In this document: piece after piece, positions 53,234 through 62,972 of the stretch
How the letters are laid out: each line of letters starts with the position of its first letter
Numbering within the stretch: the first letter of the stretch is position 1
Source of the DNA: Roseovarius sp. THAF27
GTDB taxonomy: Bacteria > Pseudomonadota > Alphaproteobacteria > Rhodobacterales > Rhodobacteraceae
Reading direction: 5' to 3'
Assembly (NCBI RefSeq): GCF_009363655.1
Contig: NZ_CP045393.1
Location: forward strand, 992,001 to 1,056,000
DNA length: 64,000 bases
Program-made: the position numbers and the translations under genes
Notes under the pieces: model-generated
What the model saw: only the letters and a program-made list of their open reading frames with translations
What the model was told of the DNA's origin: nothing
Databases searched by the model: none

Positions 53234-54193
53234 ATGCTCCGCTCGACCACAACATGGATCCTTGTCGGCAAACGGCTGGGTATCGCGTTCCTGACGCTGA
53301 TCATCGTGTCCTTCGCGGTGTTCTTCGCGACCGAAATGCTGCCGGGTGACGTGGCGCAGATCCTGCTGGGGCAGGCGGCGACCCCCGAGGCCGTGGCCGG
53401 CCTGCGCGATGCGATGGGCCTGAATGAACCTGCATTGCAGCGCTTCCTGGGGTGGTTGGCGGGCCTTGCCACGGGCGACATGGGGCGTTCTTACGTCAAT
53501 GGCATCGATGTGGCCGAGTTGCTGGGCGGACGCTTGCAGAATTCGTTGCGGCTGGCCGGGATCGTGACCGCGATCTGCGTGCCGGTGGCGCTGACCCTGG
53601 GGATCGTCGCCGCGATGTACCGCGGCTCGTGGCTTGACCGGGCCGTGTCGGTGGCGACTATCTCGGTCATCTCGGTGCCGGAGTTCATGGTCGCAACGTT
53701 GGCCGTTCTGGTCTTTGCCGTCTGGCTCGATTGGCTGCCGGCACTGAGCTATGGCGTCAACGTGGACAGCATCGGCGCGATGTTGCGGGCCTATGCGATG
53801 CCGGTCATCACCCTGAGCTTCGTCGTGTCGGCGCAGATGATCCGCATGACCCGCGCCGCCGTGATCGAGACGATCGAGACGCCCTATGTCGAGATGGCGC
53901 TGCTGAAAGGCGCGTCGCGCCAGCGCATGGTCCTGGTTCACGCCCTGCCAAATGCCCTAGGACCCATTGCCAACGCGGTGGCGCTGTCGCTTTCGTATCT
54001 CGTGGGCGGGGTGATCATCGTCGAGACCGTCTTCAACTATCCCGGGGTCGCCAAGCTGATGGTGGATGCCGTCTCGACCCGGGACCTGCCACTGATCCAG
54101 TCCTGCGCGATGGTCTTCTGCGTCAGCTACCTGACGCTGATCACGCTGGCGGACATGGTCGCAATCCTCTCGAACCCAAGGCTACGCCAGTGA
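53234..54193 (+). CDS. DppB-like ABC transporter permease
   Basis: A 319-residue membrane protein with six predicted helices, the usual long periplasmic loop after the first helix (ATEMLPGDVAQILLGQAATPEAVAGLRD) and an EAA loop, ETPYVEMALLKGASRQRMVLVHALPNALGP. It forms the channel with the next protein; the 3' end overlaps it (TGATG). Confidence 0.93.
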   Translation: MLRSTTTWILVGKRLGIAFLTLIIVSFAVFFATEMLPGDVAQILLGQAATPEAVAGLRDAMGLNEPALQRFLGWLAGLATGDMGRSYVNGIDVAELLGGRLQNSLRLAGIVTAICVPVALTLGIVAAMYRGSWLDRAVSVATISVISVPEFMVATLAVLVFAVWLDWLPALSYGVNVDSIGAMLRAYAMPVITLSFVVSAQMIRMTRAAVIETIETPYVEMALLKGASRQRMVLVHALPNALGPIANAVALSLSYLVGGVIIVETVFNYPGVAKLMVDAVSTRDLPLIQSCAMVFCVSYLTLITLADMVAILSNPRLRQ

Positions 54194-55059
54194 TGACGAC
54201 AACCAACGGCTCTTCCCGCAAATTCCGCCTGCCGACACCCGGAAACATGGGCTACAGCTTTGGCTGGGTCGGCAGGATCGGCGCCGCGATCATACTGTTC
54301 TGGGCGATCGTCGCGCTGGTCGGCAACTGGATCACCCCTTATCCCGTGGGCGAGATTGTCGACTGGGACTATTTCAGCGGCGTCAGCGCGGCGCATTGGA
54401 TGGGCACGGATTACCTGGGCCGGGACATCTTCTCGCGGGTCCTGATGGGCGCACGCTACACGGTGGGGATTGCCCTGGCGGCGGTGACGCTGGCCTGTTC
54501 GATCGGGGTCATCCTGGGGATGATCGCGGCGGTCATCGGTGGTTGGTTCGACACGCTGCTGTCGCGGCTGCTGGATGCCTTCAACGGCATCCCCTCGCTG
54601 CTCTTCGGCCTTGTTGTCGTGGCTGCCGTGGGCTCCTCGATCCCGGTTCTGATCCTGACGCTGGCGGCTATCTACATGCCCGGCTCGTACCGGTTCGCAC
54701 GGGCGTTGGCGGTCAATATCAACACGATGGATTTCGTCACCGTGGCGCGCGCGAGGGGTGAGGGCCCGCCCTACATGATCGCGCGCGAGATCTTTCCCAA
54801 CATCCTGGGGCCCGTGCTTGCGGACCTGGGCTTGCGGTTCGTCTTTATCGTTCTGGTCCTGTCGGGACTGTCGTTCCTGGGGCTCGGCGTGCAGCCGCCC
54901 TATGCGGACTGGGGCGCACTGGTGCGCGAGAATATCGAAGGGCTGAGCCTTGGGGCGCCGGCGGTGATCTTTCCCTGCATCGCCATCGCGTCGCTGACCA
55001 TCTCGGTGAACATGTTCATCGACAACCTTCCCACCAAGATCAGAGACAGGGCAGACTGA
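54193..55059 (+). CDS. DppC-like ABC transporter permease
   Basis: A 288-residue permease with the DppC hallmark HWMGTDYLGRDIFSRVLMGARYT after the first helix, and an EAA loop, FVTVARARGEGPPYMIAREIFPNILGP. It partners the preceding permease. Overlaps the ATPase gene by 1 nt (TGATG), so the whole transporter is translated in a coupled manner. Confidence 0.93.
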   Translation: MTTTNGSSRKFRLPTPGNMGYSFGWVGRIGAAIILFWAIVALVGNWITPYPVGEIVDWDYFSGVSAAHWMGTDYLGRDIFSRVLMGARYTVGIALAAVTLACSIGVILGMIAAVIGGWFDTLLSRLLDAFNGIPSLLFGLVVVAAVGSSIPVLILTLAAIYMPGSYRFARALAVNINTMDFVTVARARGEGPPYMIAREIFPNILGPVLADLGLRFVFIVLVLSGLSFLGLGVQPPYADWGALVRENIEGLSLGAPAVIFPCIAIASLTISVNMFIDNLPTKIRDRAD

Positions 55060-56723
55060 TGACAGATACACCACTTGTTTCCGTCCGCGACCTGCACATC
55101 GGCGCGGTGACCGACTCGGGCCGCAAAGTCGAGATCATTCGCGGCGTGGATTTCGACATTGCGCCGGGCGAGATGCTGGCGCTGATCGGCGAATCCGGGT
55201 CGGGAAAGACGACGATCGCACTGTCGCTAATGGGCCATACGCGCCGGGGCTGCGACATCAAGGGCGGCACGATCCGGGTGGGCGAGCATGACATCACCGG
55301 CATGAGCGAACGTAAACGGGCGCGGCTGCGTGGCTCGGACGTCTCGTACGTTCCGCAATCGGCGGCGGCGGCGTTCAACCCCTCGAAAAGAATCATGGAC
55401 CAGGTGGTCGAAGCCACGCGCATTCACGACCTGATGCCGCTGGACAAGGCGCGCGAACGTGCGCGGTCGCTCTTTCGAGCGCTTGCGCTGCCCGATCCCG
55501 ACACGATCGGGGATAGGTATCCGCACCAGGTGTCGGGCGGGCAGCTTCAGCGCCTGTCGGCGGCCATGGCCTTGATCGGTGATCCGCAACTCGTGATCTT
55601 CGACGAACCTACGACGGCGCTGGATGTCACCACGCAGATCGAGGTCTTGCGCGCGTTCAAGCGAGTGATGGAAGACGGGGGGATGGCCGGTGTCTATGTG
55701 AGCCACGATCTGGCCGTCGTGGCGCAGATCGCGGACCGGATCGTGGTGCTGAAGAACGGCGAGATCCAGGAGCAGGGCACGACCGAGCAGATCCTGAACG
55801 CGCCGAAACATCCCTACACCAAGGAATTGCTCGCGGCTTTCGACCCGGTGCCGCACGAGGCCGTCGCCCAGGTCGAACCCGAGAAGGAGACGCCGATCCT
55901 GGAGGTTCGGAACCTGTGCGCGGGCTACGGCCCGATGAAGGATGGTGAGCCTCTTGCCAAGGTGATGAAAGATGTGAATTTCGAGCTGTATCGCGGTCGG
56001 AATCTGGGTGTGATCGGCGAATCGGGCTCTGGCAAGTCGACACTGGCGCGGGCCGTCGCCGGAATTCTGCCGGCCTATCGCGGCGAGGTGCTGCTGGATG
56101 GAAAGGTACTGGATCCGTCGCTGGCCAAGCGCAGCAAGCAGGAATTGCGCCGTGCTCAGATCGTCTTTCAGTTGGCCGATACGGCGCTGAACCCGGCGCA
56201 TTCGGTGGGTGCGATCATCGCGCGGCCCCTGAAGTTCTACAAGGGTTTGCGCGGAGAGGCCTGCGAGAAGCGCGTGATCGAACTCTTGAACATGGTCCAC
56301 TTGCCACCGGCTCTGCGGCACCGCCTGCCGTCGGAACTGTCGGGCGGGCAGAAACAGCGTGTGAACCTCGCGCGTGCGCTGGCGGCCGAGCCGGAATTGA
56401 TCCTGTGTGACGAGATCACCTCGGCGCTGGATACCGTCGTGGCCGCCGCGATTCTGGAGCTGCTGAAGGAACTGCAGCAGGAGCTGGGCCTCAGCTACAT
56501 GTTCATCAGCCACGACCTGTCGACGGTCGAGGCGATCTGCGACGACGTTCTGGTCATGTACAAGGGCGAGGTCGTCGAGGCTCTGCCGGCCGCGCGCATG
56601 TCCGAGGAAGCCAAACATGCGTATTCGCGTCTGCTGGTTTCTTCAGTGCCGCAACTGGATACTGGCTGGCTTTCCGGCCTCGAGCAGGATCCGGAACTGT
56701 TGGCGGCATTCTCGGACCGATAG
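55059..56723 (+). CDS. fused DppD-DppF ABC transporter ATP-binding protein
   Basis: A 554-residue protein with two complete ABC ATPase domains. The first (about 1-265) has Walker A GESGSGKTT, signature VSGGQLQRLSAAMAL and Walker B LVIFDEPTTALD. The second (about 280-545) has GESGSGKST, SGGQKQRVNLARAL and ILCDEITSALD. The typical peptide-transporter ending is present after the first domain (HPYTKELLAAFDP). It replaces the separate D and F proteins of the standard system. The Glu of the second Walker B is kept (DEITSALD). Confidence 0.94.
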   Translation: MTDTPLVSVRDLHIGAVTDSGRKVEIIRGVDFDIAPGEMLALIGESGSGKTTIALSLMGHTRRGCDIKGGTIRVGEHDITGMSERKRARLRGSDVSYVPQSAAAAFNPSKRIMDQVVEATRIHDLMPLDKARERARSLFRALALPDPDTIGDRYPHQVSGGQLQRLSAAMALIGDPQLVIFDEPTTALDVTTQIEVLRAFKRVMEDGGMAGVYVSHDLAVVAQIADRIVVLKNGEIQEQGTTEQILNAPKHPYTKELLAAFDPVPHEAVAQVEPEKETPILEVRNLCAGYGPMKDGEPLAKVMKDVNFELYRGRNLGVIGESGSGKSTLARAVAGILPAYRGEVLLDGKVLDPSLAKRSKQELRRAQIVFQLADTALNPAHSVGAIIARPLKFYKGLRGEACEKRVIELLNMVHLPPALRHRLPSELSGGQKQRVNLARALAAEPELILCDEITSALDTVVAAAILELLKELQQELGLSYMFISHDLSTVEAICDDVLVMYKGEVVEALPAARMSEEAKHAYSRLLVSSVPQLDTGWLSGLEQDPELLAAFSDR

Positions 56724-56738
56724 CGCGAGCGCGGCGTG

Positions 56739-57233
56739 TCACTGGGTGTCGGCAAAGAGCCGGGTCAGTGGCAGTTGCCGCTTGACGAACGGGGTCTTCA
56801 TCACGACGAAGCTGAAATAGCGGTCGATGACCTCGCTGCGGTCGATGAGGTCCTCGATGATTTCCTGATAGTCGCTGATACCGGACGTGACGAACTTTGC
56901 CAGATAGTCGTAACCGCCCGAAATCAGGTGACATTCGACACAGTTGTCGATCTTTTCAAGGGCCTCCTGAAAGCGGGCGAAATCTATCTGACGATGGTTC
57001 TTCAGCGTGAATTCGGTGAAGACGGTCAGCGTCTCGCCCAGCTTGGCCACGTTGATCAGCGCCGAATAGCCGGTGATGTAGCCAGATTTCTGCAACTTCT
57101 TCACGCGGGTCAGGCAGGGCGAGGGCGACAAGTGGACGAGATCGGCCAGTTCGACATTCGTGATCCGGCCGTTGCGCTGCAACTCGGCCAGTATCCTGAC
57201 GTCGATGCGGTCCAGCTTTTGCGAATTGCTCAT
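56739..57233 (-). CDS. Lrp/AsnC-family transcriptional regulator
   Basis: A 164-residue regulator. The N-terminal helix-turn-helix (about 5-60) reads LDRIDVRILAELQRNGRITNVELADLVHLSPSPCLTRVKKLQ. The C-terminal RAM (amino-acid-sensing) domain (about 70-155) contains HLISGGYDYLAKFVTSG. It is convergent with the ABC operon and divergent from an FAD oxidoreductase, so it probably controls both in response to an amino acid. ATG 57233 is chosen because the N-terminal extension has no family match. Confidence 0.9.
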   Translation of the reverse strand: MSNSQKLDRIDVRILAELQRNGRITNVELADLVHLSPSPCLTRVKKLQKSGYITGYSALINVAKLGETLTVFTEFTLKNHRQIDFARFQEALEKIDNCVECHLISGGYDYLAKFVTSGISDYQEIIEDLIDRSEVIDRYFSFVVMKTPFVKRQLPLTRLFADTQ

Positions 57234-57391
57234 CAGTCCTGTCCTTGCATGAAACGGCGCCCCACGCCATGCCGTGGTTTGCCCGCCCACGAGCCCCGGC
57301 AAATACGCAACGATCTGCCGGTCAAATTCCCATATGCGGCACAAAGCACCGAAACTCTACAGCTAGGTTTCGAGAAACACATGGAATAATC

Positions 57392-58717
57392 ATGCCTGCA
57401 CCTTTGCTTGAAATCGAAACGCACAGCGAAATTCCGAAGCACGCCGATTGCGTGGTCATCGGCGGCGGGATCGTCGGCGTCAGCGCCGCGTACTGGCTGG
57501 CCCGCGCGGGACAAAGCGTCGTCCTGCTGGAGAAAGGCCGGATCGGCGCCGAACAATCCAGCCGAAACTGGGGCTGGTGCCGCCAGCAGAACCGCGATGC
57601 GCGCGAGTTGCCTCTGTCGACCCGGAGCCTGAACCTCTGGGAGGAGATGAGCACGGATATCGGCGCGGACCTGGGGTTTCGTCGCTGCGGGCTGTTGTAC
57701 CTGTCCAACGACGCCGCCGAACTGGACGGCTGGGCGCGTTGGGGCCGGTTCGCCCGTGGTGAGGGTGTGGACACGCGGATGTTGAACGCGGACGAGGCAA
57801 CGCAGCGCGGCTCGGCCACCGGCAAGGGCTGGCAGGGCGGTGTCTGGTCGCCCAGTGACGGGGTTGCGGACCCGTCGCGCGCGGCACCGCTGATTGCGAC
57901 GGGGATCATCCAGCACGGCGGCACTGTCGTGCAGGGATGCGCGGCACGCGGGCTGGAAACCGAAGGCGGCGCGGTCTCTGGGGTGATCACAGAGCGCGGG
58001 ACGATCCGCACCCGGGTGGCGGTGATGGCCGGCGGGGCCTGGGCCGGCAGCTTCATGTACTGCCACGGCATAGGGTTCCCGCAGGCCTCGGCGCGCAGCT
58101 CGATCCTGTCGGTGGCGCCCGGCGCGACGGACATTCCGGATGCGCTGCACACTGCCAAGGTGTCCGCCACGCGGCGCCGGGACGGCGCCTATACGCTGGC
58201 GGTCTCGGGGCTGGCCAATCTCGATCCGACGCCGGGGGCCATAGCCGGGGCGCGACATTTCCTGCCCATGTTCGCCAGGCGATGGCGGGTTCTGCGCCCC
58301 GGTGGCGCACAGGCGTGGCGCGCCGGTTTCGAGACGCGCAAGGCCTGGGCGTTCGACCGCGAGACGCCGATGGAGCACACCCGCATTCTGGATCCAAGAC
58401 CCAGCAAGGCGCTGATCGACCTGACGCTGAAGCGCGCGCGTGCGCTGTTGCCCGGGTTGGCCGGGCTGCCGGTGCAGGCGCAATGGGCGGGTTATATCGA
58501 CAGCACGCCGGACGGCGTGCCGGTGATCGACGCCGATATCGGCACGCCCGGGCTGGTGCTGGCCGCGGGCTTGTCCGGGCATGGCTTTGGTATCGGGCCA
58601 GGCGTCGGGCACCTGGTGGCGGACCTGGTTCTTGGGCGCACGCCGATCACCGAGACCCGGCAATATCGTCTTGCCCGTTTCGGCAAAGGGCAGTGGGGCA
58701 AGGTTGCCGACTTCTGA
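57392..58717 (+). CDS. FAD-dependent amino acid/amine oxidoreductase 1 (DAO family)
   Basis: A 441-residue protein. The dinucleotide site is ADCVVIGGGIVGVSAAYWLARAG (about 18-40), then NWGWCRQQNRD (a typical covalent or close FAD contact), and a C-terminal GLSGHGFGIGPGVGHLVADL. The family includes sarcosine oxidase, glycine oxidase and opine oxidase-like enzymes. Its start lies 158 bp from the divergent Lrp gene. It converges on the second, smaller DAO gene with only 2 bp between them. Confidence 0.88.
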   Translation: MPAPLLEIETHSEIPKHADCVVIGGGIVGVSAAYWLARAGQSVVLLEKGRIGAEQSSRNWGWCRQQNRDARELPLSTRSLNLWEEMSTDIGADLGFRRCGLLYLSNDAAELDGWARWGRFARGEGVDTRMLNADEATQRGSATGKGWQGGVWSPSDGVADPSRAAPLIATGIIQHGGTVVQGCAARGLETEGGAVSGVITERGTIRTRVAVMAGGAWAGSFMYCHGIGFPQASARSSILSVAPGATDIPDALHTAKVSATRRRDGAYTLAVSGLANLDPTPGAIAGARHFLPMFARRWRVLRPGGAQAWRAGFETRKAWAFDRETPMEHTRILDPRPSKALIDLTLKRARALLPGLAGLPVQAQWAGYIDSTPDGVPVIDADIGTPGLVLAAGLSGHGFGIGPGVGHLVADLVLGRTPITETRQYRLARFGKGQWGKVADF

Positions 58718-58719
58718 TC

Positions 58720-59826
58720 TCATGCCGCGAATCGAGTGATGGAGAAATCTTCCAGCGGTGTCTCGCACTGCCCCGCCGCGATCAGTTCTGCCATGGCCGA
58801 GCCGACGCCTGGACCCAGCTGAAACCCGTGCCCGCAGAACCCGAAGGCGTGGAAGAGGCCCGGTGTCGTCCCCGAGGGCCCCATGACGGGCAGAGCGTCG
58901 GCCACGTAGCCTTCACAGCCCGACCATTGACGTATGATGGCCACGTCCGCCAGCGCCGGAACCAGCTTGAGGACCGCCGCCACCTGGGCGGGCAGGCGGG
59001 CGGGATCGGGTCTTGCATAGCCCGGCTCCTCCGCAACGCGCACGCGGTCGACAGCGCCGCCAAAGACGACGTTGCCGCGTTCGACCTGGCGCAGATAGGC
59101 GCCGTGCGCCTGGGACCAGACGCCAACCACGGGCGCGATACGGTGCGGCAGAGGCTCGGTCACCGCCATCTGCGGGCCCCAGGTTTCCAGGGGCACGTCC
59201 TCGCCAAAGCGTGCGGCGATGGCGCGGCCCCAAGCGCCGGCACAATTCAGCAGGTGGGCGGCGTGAAACGTGCCCTTGGCGGTCTCGACCGTGAAGCCCG
59301 TGCCGGTCCTGCGGATGTCCGAGACCGGGGCTTCGTCGATCACCGACGCGCCCGCCCGTGCCGCCGCGTCCGCGAAGGCCGGGCCGATCAACCGGGGATT
59401 TGCGGATCCATCGCGCGGCGAGAACGAGGCCGCGATGGCGTCCGGGCCGATGCCGGGAAACCGGGCGTGCAGTTCCGCCGGGTCGAGTTCGTCGAGGACC
59501 AGGCCCTCGGCTTGGGCCGCCTGGGCGTAGCTGCGCATATCCTCCAGGCTGTCGGCGTCGAAAATCAGTCTCAGATGCCCGGTGGGCTGGAATTCCACGT
59601 CACGACCGAGGAGTGTCTCCGCCTCGTTCCAGAGCGCCAGCGAGCGGGCGGCCAGGGGCAGTTGCGACAGGTGACGCCCACTGCGCCGGATGTTGCCGAA
59701 GGAGGCCACGGTCGCCCCGGCTCCGATCCGGGCGCGCTCGATCAGGGTGACGCGGACTCCGCGACGGGTCAGGAAATAGGCCGAGGCCGTTCCCATAAGA
59801 CCGCCACCGAGAACGATTGCATCCAT
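58720..59826 (-). CDS. FAD-dependent amino acid/amine oxidoreductase 2 (DAO family)
   Basis: A 368-residue DAO-type protein: MDAIVLGGGLMGTASAYFLTRRG (1-23), GATVASFGNIRRSGRH, and a C-terminal GFCGHGFQLGPGVGSAMAEL, much like the preceding gene's C-terminus but shorter. The start at 59826 follows AAGGA. It is divergent from a LysR regulator with an inverted-repeat operator between them, so the pair forms a classical LysR-controlled unit. Confidence 0.88.
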   Translation of the reverse strand: MDAIVLGGGLMGTASAYFLTRRGVRVTLIERARIGAGATVASFGNIRRSGRHLSQLPLAARSLALWNEAETLLGRDVEFQPTGHLRLIFDADSLEDMRSYAQAAQAEGLVLDELDPAELHARFPGIGPDAIAASFSPRDGSANPRLIGPAFADAAARAGASVIDEAPVSDIRRTGTGFTVETAKGTFHAAHLLNCAGAWGRAIAARFGEDVPLETWGPQMAVTEPLPHRIAPVVGVWSQAHGAYLRQVERGNVVFGGAVDRVRVAEEPGYARPDPARLPAQVAAVLKLVPALADVAIIRQWSGCEGYVADALPVMGPSGTTPGLFHAFGFCGHGFQLGPGVGSAMAELIAAGQCETPLEDFSITRFAA

Positions 59827-59908
59827 GCAGCACTGTCCTTTCGACACAGGAATTTGCGCAATGAGACGCTGCAAGGCCGCTTGTGTCAAAGACCGGATAC
59901 GTGGCACG

Positions 59909-59927
59909 CTATAAGTCGCACCTATAG
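59909..59927. promoter_or_regulatory. LysR-type box between the DAO gene and lysR
   Basis: CTATA-N9-TATAG containing ATAAGTCGCACCTAT, a T-N11-A LysR-type arrangement, lies 4 bp ahead of the first possible lysR start. A closely similar element (ATAAGTCATCCTTAT) occurs at 60818-60834, before hyuA. Confidence 0.6.
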
Positions 59928-59934
59928 GATATGA

Positions 59935-60822
59935 ATGATGCGCGCACGTCAGCTTGAAGTCTTTACCGCCGTCATGCGGGCCGGAACCGTCACAGGAGCG
60001 GCGCGACTGCTCAACATATCTCAGCCCGCGCTGAGCCAGATCCTTATTCACACCGAGGCGCAACTGGGCTTCGACCTTTTCGACCGGGAAAAAGGCCGCT
60101 TGCGGCCGACGCCCGAAGCGTTCGAGATTTACCCCGAGGCCGAGCGCCTGTTTGCCGGGCTCGAAGGGTTGCGGCGCAAGACGTCGGATTTGCGACTGGG
60201 CCGGGCGGGCCTGGTGCGCATCGCCGCGTCGCCGCCACCGGGAATGTCGCTGCTGCCTCGGGCGCTTCGGGCGTTTCGCGCGGATCACCCCGAGGTGGTG
60301 CTGCGGACTCACGTGGCGCCGCTGGCGGCGATGGTGGATCTGCTGCGCACAGGGGATGCGTCGATGGCACTTGCGCTGGATGACGACCTGCCGCCTGATA
60401 TCACGGTCGAACATATCGGCACGACGCATTTCTGCTGCCTGCTTCCCGAAGATCATGCTCTCGCGGAAGCAGAGGCGCTCGACTACAGCGACCTGAAGGA
60501 CGAGACGATCATCTCGTATCGCAGCCAGACCCGACCGCATGACGAGCTGGACATGGCGATGCGCAGGCGCGGCGAGACCTTTGCGCCGCAGATCGAAATC
60601 GACAGTTCGATCTCGGCGGCGGGGTTCGTGCGCGCCGGGCTGGGCGTGGCGCTGGTCGATGCGCTATTGCCCTGGGCACAGTTTCCCGGCGTCGTGCCGA
60701 GACCGCTGAGCGACACGCCGAGCCTGCCCGTGTCGCTCCTGGTGGCGCGCGACAGGAGCCTTTCCCGCGCCGAGGAGGCGATGCGCAAGCTGCTCCACGC
60801 GACACCCTTGACCGAACCATAA
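59935..60822 (+). CDS. LysR-family transcriptional regulator
   Basis: A 295-residue LysR protein. The N-terminal helix-turn-helix (about 3-62) has RQLEVFTAVMRAGTVTGAARLLNISQPALSQ followed by LGFDLFDREKGRL. The effector domain (about 90-290) has GMSLLPRALRAFRADHPEVVL. ATG at 59935 or 59938 are both possible. It is divergent from the second DAO gene and upstream of hyuAB, with similar boxes at both promoters, so it probably activates both in response to their substrate. Confidence 0.92.
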   Translation: MMRARQLEVFTAVMRAGTVTGAARLLNISQPALSQILIHTEAQLGFDLFDREKGRLRPTPEAFEIYPEAERLFAGLEGLRRKTSDLRLGRAGLVRIAASPPPGMSLLPRALRAFRADHPEVVLRTHVAPLAAMVDLLRTGDASMALALDDDLPPDITVEHIGTTHFCCLLPEDHALAEAEALDYSDLKDETIISYRSQTRPHDELDMAMRRRGETFAPQIEIDSSISAAGFVRAGLGVALVDALLPWAQFPGVVPRPLSDTPSLPVSLLVARDRSLSRAEEAMRKLLHATPLTEP

Positions 60823-60834
60823 GTCATCCTTATG
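60818..60834. promoter_or_regulatory. LysR-type box upstream of hyuA
   Basis: The perfect inverted repeat CATAAG-TCATC-CTTATG overlaps the lysR stop codon and lies about 80 bp before the hyuA start. Its core ATAAGTCATCCTTAT matches 11 of 15 positions of the box at 59911-59925. Confidence 0.6.
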
Positions 60835-60913
60835 CGCCGCCGCGCGATCAGTCTTGGACGGCGTGCGGCTTATCTGGTCCTGTCATGGCAAATCACGGAA
60901 AGGACCAGGCAAG

Positions 60914-62968
60914 ATGGATGGCACTCGCGCCCCGGCGGACTGGAAGGTCGGCGTCGATATTGGCGGCACCTTCATGGATTTCTGCGCGCTGGACACGACC
61001 AGCGGACGCATTGCGTCGCTCAAGGTACTGACCACGCCCGATGATCCGGGGGCCGAACTTCTCACTGGCCTCGACATTCTGGCCGAGCGCGAGGGGCTCG
61101 ACCCTGCCTGCGTGACGCGGTTCGTGCACGGGACAACGGTGGGCATCAACACCATCCTTCAGCGCAAGGGCGCGACGCTGGCGCTGATCACGAACGAGGG
61201 TTTCGAGGACGTCATCGAACTGGCGCGGCTTGCCATGCCCGACATGTACTCGCTGTTCTGTCACAGGGCAGAGCCGCTGGTGCCGCGCGACCGAGTGTTC
61301 GGTATTCCGGTAAGACTGCGGGCTGACGGCAGCGAACCACTGGCGCCGACCTCCGAAGCCGTGCGGCAGGCGGTTGAACACGCGCGCGGTGTCGGTGCCG
61401 AAGGGATCGTGGTGTCGTTCCTTCACAGCTGGCGCAACGGGGCGCAGGAAACAGCGGTGAAGGGCATGATCGAGGCCGAGGCGCCGGACCTCTTTGTTTT
61501 CACCTCATCCGAGGTCTGGCCGGTCATCCGGGAATATGAGCGCAGTTCCACGGCGATCCTGAACGGCTATGTCCACCCGCGGGTATCGGGTTATTTGGCG
61601 GCGCTGGAGGAAAGACTGGCGGGGCGCGAGGTGCCGGCGAAGGCGTTGCTGACCAAGTCGAACGGCGGCCTGATGAGCGCCTTCGAGGGGCGACGCGACT
61701 GTGTTTCGATGCTCCTGTCGGGCACGGCCTCGGGAGTGATGGGCGCGGCTTGGCTGGCGCGGCAAGCGGGGGCATCGAGAATCCTGACATTGGATATCGG
61801 CGGGACGTCGGCGGATTTTGCGCTGATCGTGGACGGAGAGGTCCAGTACGGCTCGGACGAGAAAATTGGCGACTTCCCGCTGCATATCCCGTCGGTCTCG
61901 GTCAGTTCCATCGCCATCGGCGGTGGCTCCATCGCCAGTGTCGACAGCCAGGGCGTGCTGCGTGTCGGGCCGGAATCCGCCGGATCGACCCCGGGGCCTG
62001 CATGCTATGGGCGCGGCGGCACCGCACCTACCGTGACCGATGCGATGGCCGTCTGCGGCTGGTTGGGGCAGGTTGAAATGGCCTATGGCCAACTGAACAT
62101 CGACCGCGACCTTGCCCGCGCGGCGGTTGCGCGTCTTGCCGGGCCGGTGGGTCGCAGCGTGGAAGAAACCGCTCAAGCCATCCTCGATATCGCGGTGTCG
62201 GAACTGTTCGTCGAGGTCGAGAAGCTGGGCTCTCGGGCCGGGGTGGACCTGCGGGACTTCACGCTGATGCCGTTTGGCGGTGGCGGGCCGATGCTGGGGG
62301 CGTTTCTTGCGCGTGAGCTGGGCATGGCGCGGGTGCTGGCGCCACGACGGCCAGGGGTGGTGTCCGCACTGGGTGGCCTCGTGGCAGACATGCGGGGCGA
62401 TTTCCTGCAGACCGTCTTTACCGGGCTTGATACCGGCGCCGTGCCTCAACTGCGGGCCGCGTTCGAAGCGCTGCGGCGCGACGGGCAGGCCTGGCTCGCG
62501 GCGCAAGGTCACGATGGCCCGGCGGAGGTGCGGCTGTCGGCGGACATGCGCTATGCCGGGCAGAGCTATGAGATCGAAACGGCGCTGGAGCCTGACTGGC
62601 TGACCGATCCGGCACGCATCGCCGGGGCGTTTCATGAGGCGCACCGCCAGATCTATGATTTCGAGGACCGAAATGGCGCAATCGAGATTGTGAACCTGCG
62701 GCTTTCGACCATCGGCATCACGCCCAAGCCCGACATGACCGAAGAGGCTGACACAGGCGCGGCGCCCGCGTTGCCCGCGCGGCACGTACAGGTGCATCTG
62801 TACGGCGCCCGCGACATTCCTCTGTTCATGCGGACCGACCTTGTGCCGGGGGCGGCGTTCCACGGTCCGGCCGTGGTCTGCCAGGAGGACACAACGCTGG
62901 CGATCCCAGATGGCGCCGCGGCGCATGTCGACCGCCATCTCAATATACACCTTGAATTCGCGGAGTGA
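60914..62968 (+). CDS. hyuA: hydantoinase/oxoprolinase alpha subunit (HyuA)
   Basis: A 684-residue HyuA-type protein. It has the actin-like ATP site VGVDIGGTFMDFCALDTT, the loop RFVHGTTVGINTILQRKGATLALITNEGF and a second phosphate motif LTLDIGGTSADFALI. The C-terminal domain (about 500-684) is the usual HyuA extension. With HyuB it forms an ATP-dependent cyclic amide hydrolase (N-methylhydantoin, 5-oxoproline or similar). The ATG at 60914 follows AAAGGA; 4 bp separate its stop from hyuB. Confidence 0.9.
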   Translation: MDGTRAPADWKVGVDIGGTFMDFCALDTTSGRIASLKVLTTPDDPGAELLTGLDILAEREGLDPACVTRFVHGTTVGINTILQRKGATLALITNEGFEDVIELARLAMPDMYSLFCHRAEPLVPRDRVFGIPVRLRADGSEPLAPTSEAVRQAVEHARGVGAEGIVVSFLHSWRNGAQETAVKGMIEAEAPDLFVFTSSEVWPVIREYERSSTAILNGYVHPRVSGYLAALEERLAGREVPAKALLTKSNGGLMSAFEGRRDCVSMLLSGTASGVMGAAWLARQAGASRILTLDIGGTSADFALIVDGEVQYGSDEKIGDFPLHIPSVSVSSIAIGGGSIASVDSQGVLRVGPESAGSTPGPACYGRGGTAPTVTDAMAVCGWLGQVEMAYGQLNIDRDLARAAVARLAGPVGRSVEETAQAILDIAVSELFVEVEKLGSRAGVDLRDFTLMPFGGGGPMLGAFLARELGMARVLAPRRPGVVSALGGLVADMRGDFLQTVFTGLDTGAVPQLRAAFEALRRDGQAWLAAQGHDGPAEVRLSADMRYAGQSYEIETALEPDWLTDPARIAGAFHEAHRQIYDFEDRNGAIEIVNLRLSTIGITPKPDMTEEADTGAAPALPARHVQVHLYGARDIPLFMRTDLVPGAAFHGPAVVCQEDTTLAIPDGAAAHVDRHLNIHLEFAE

Positions 62969-62972
62969 CCCC

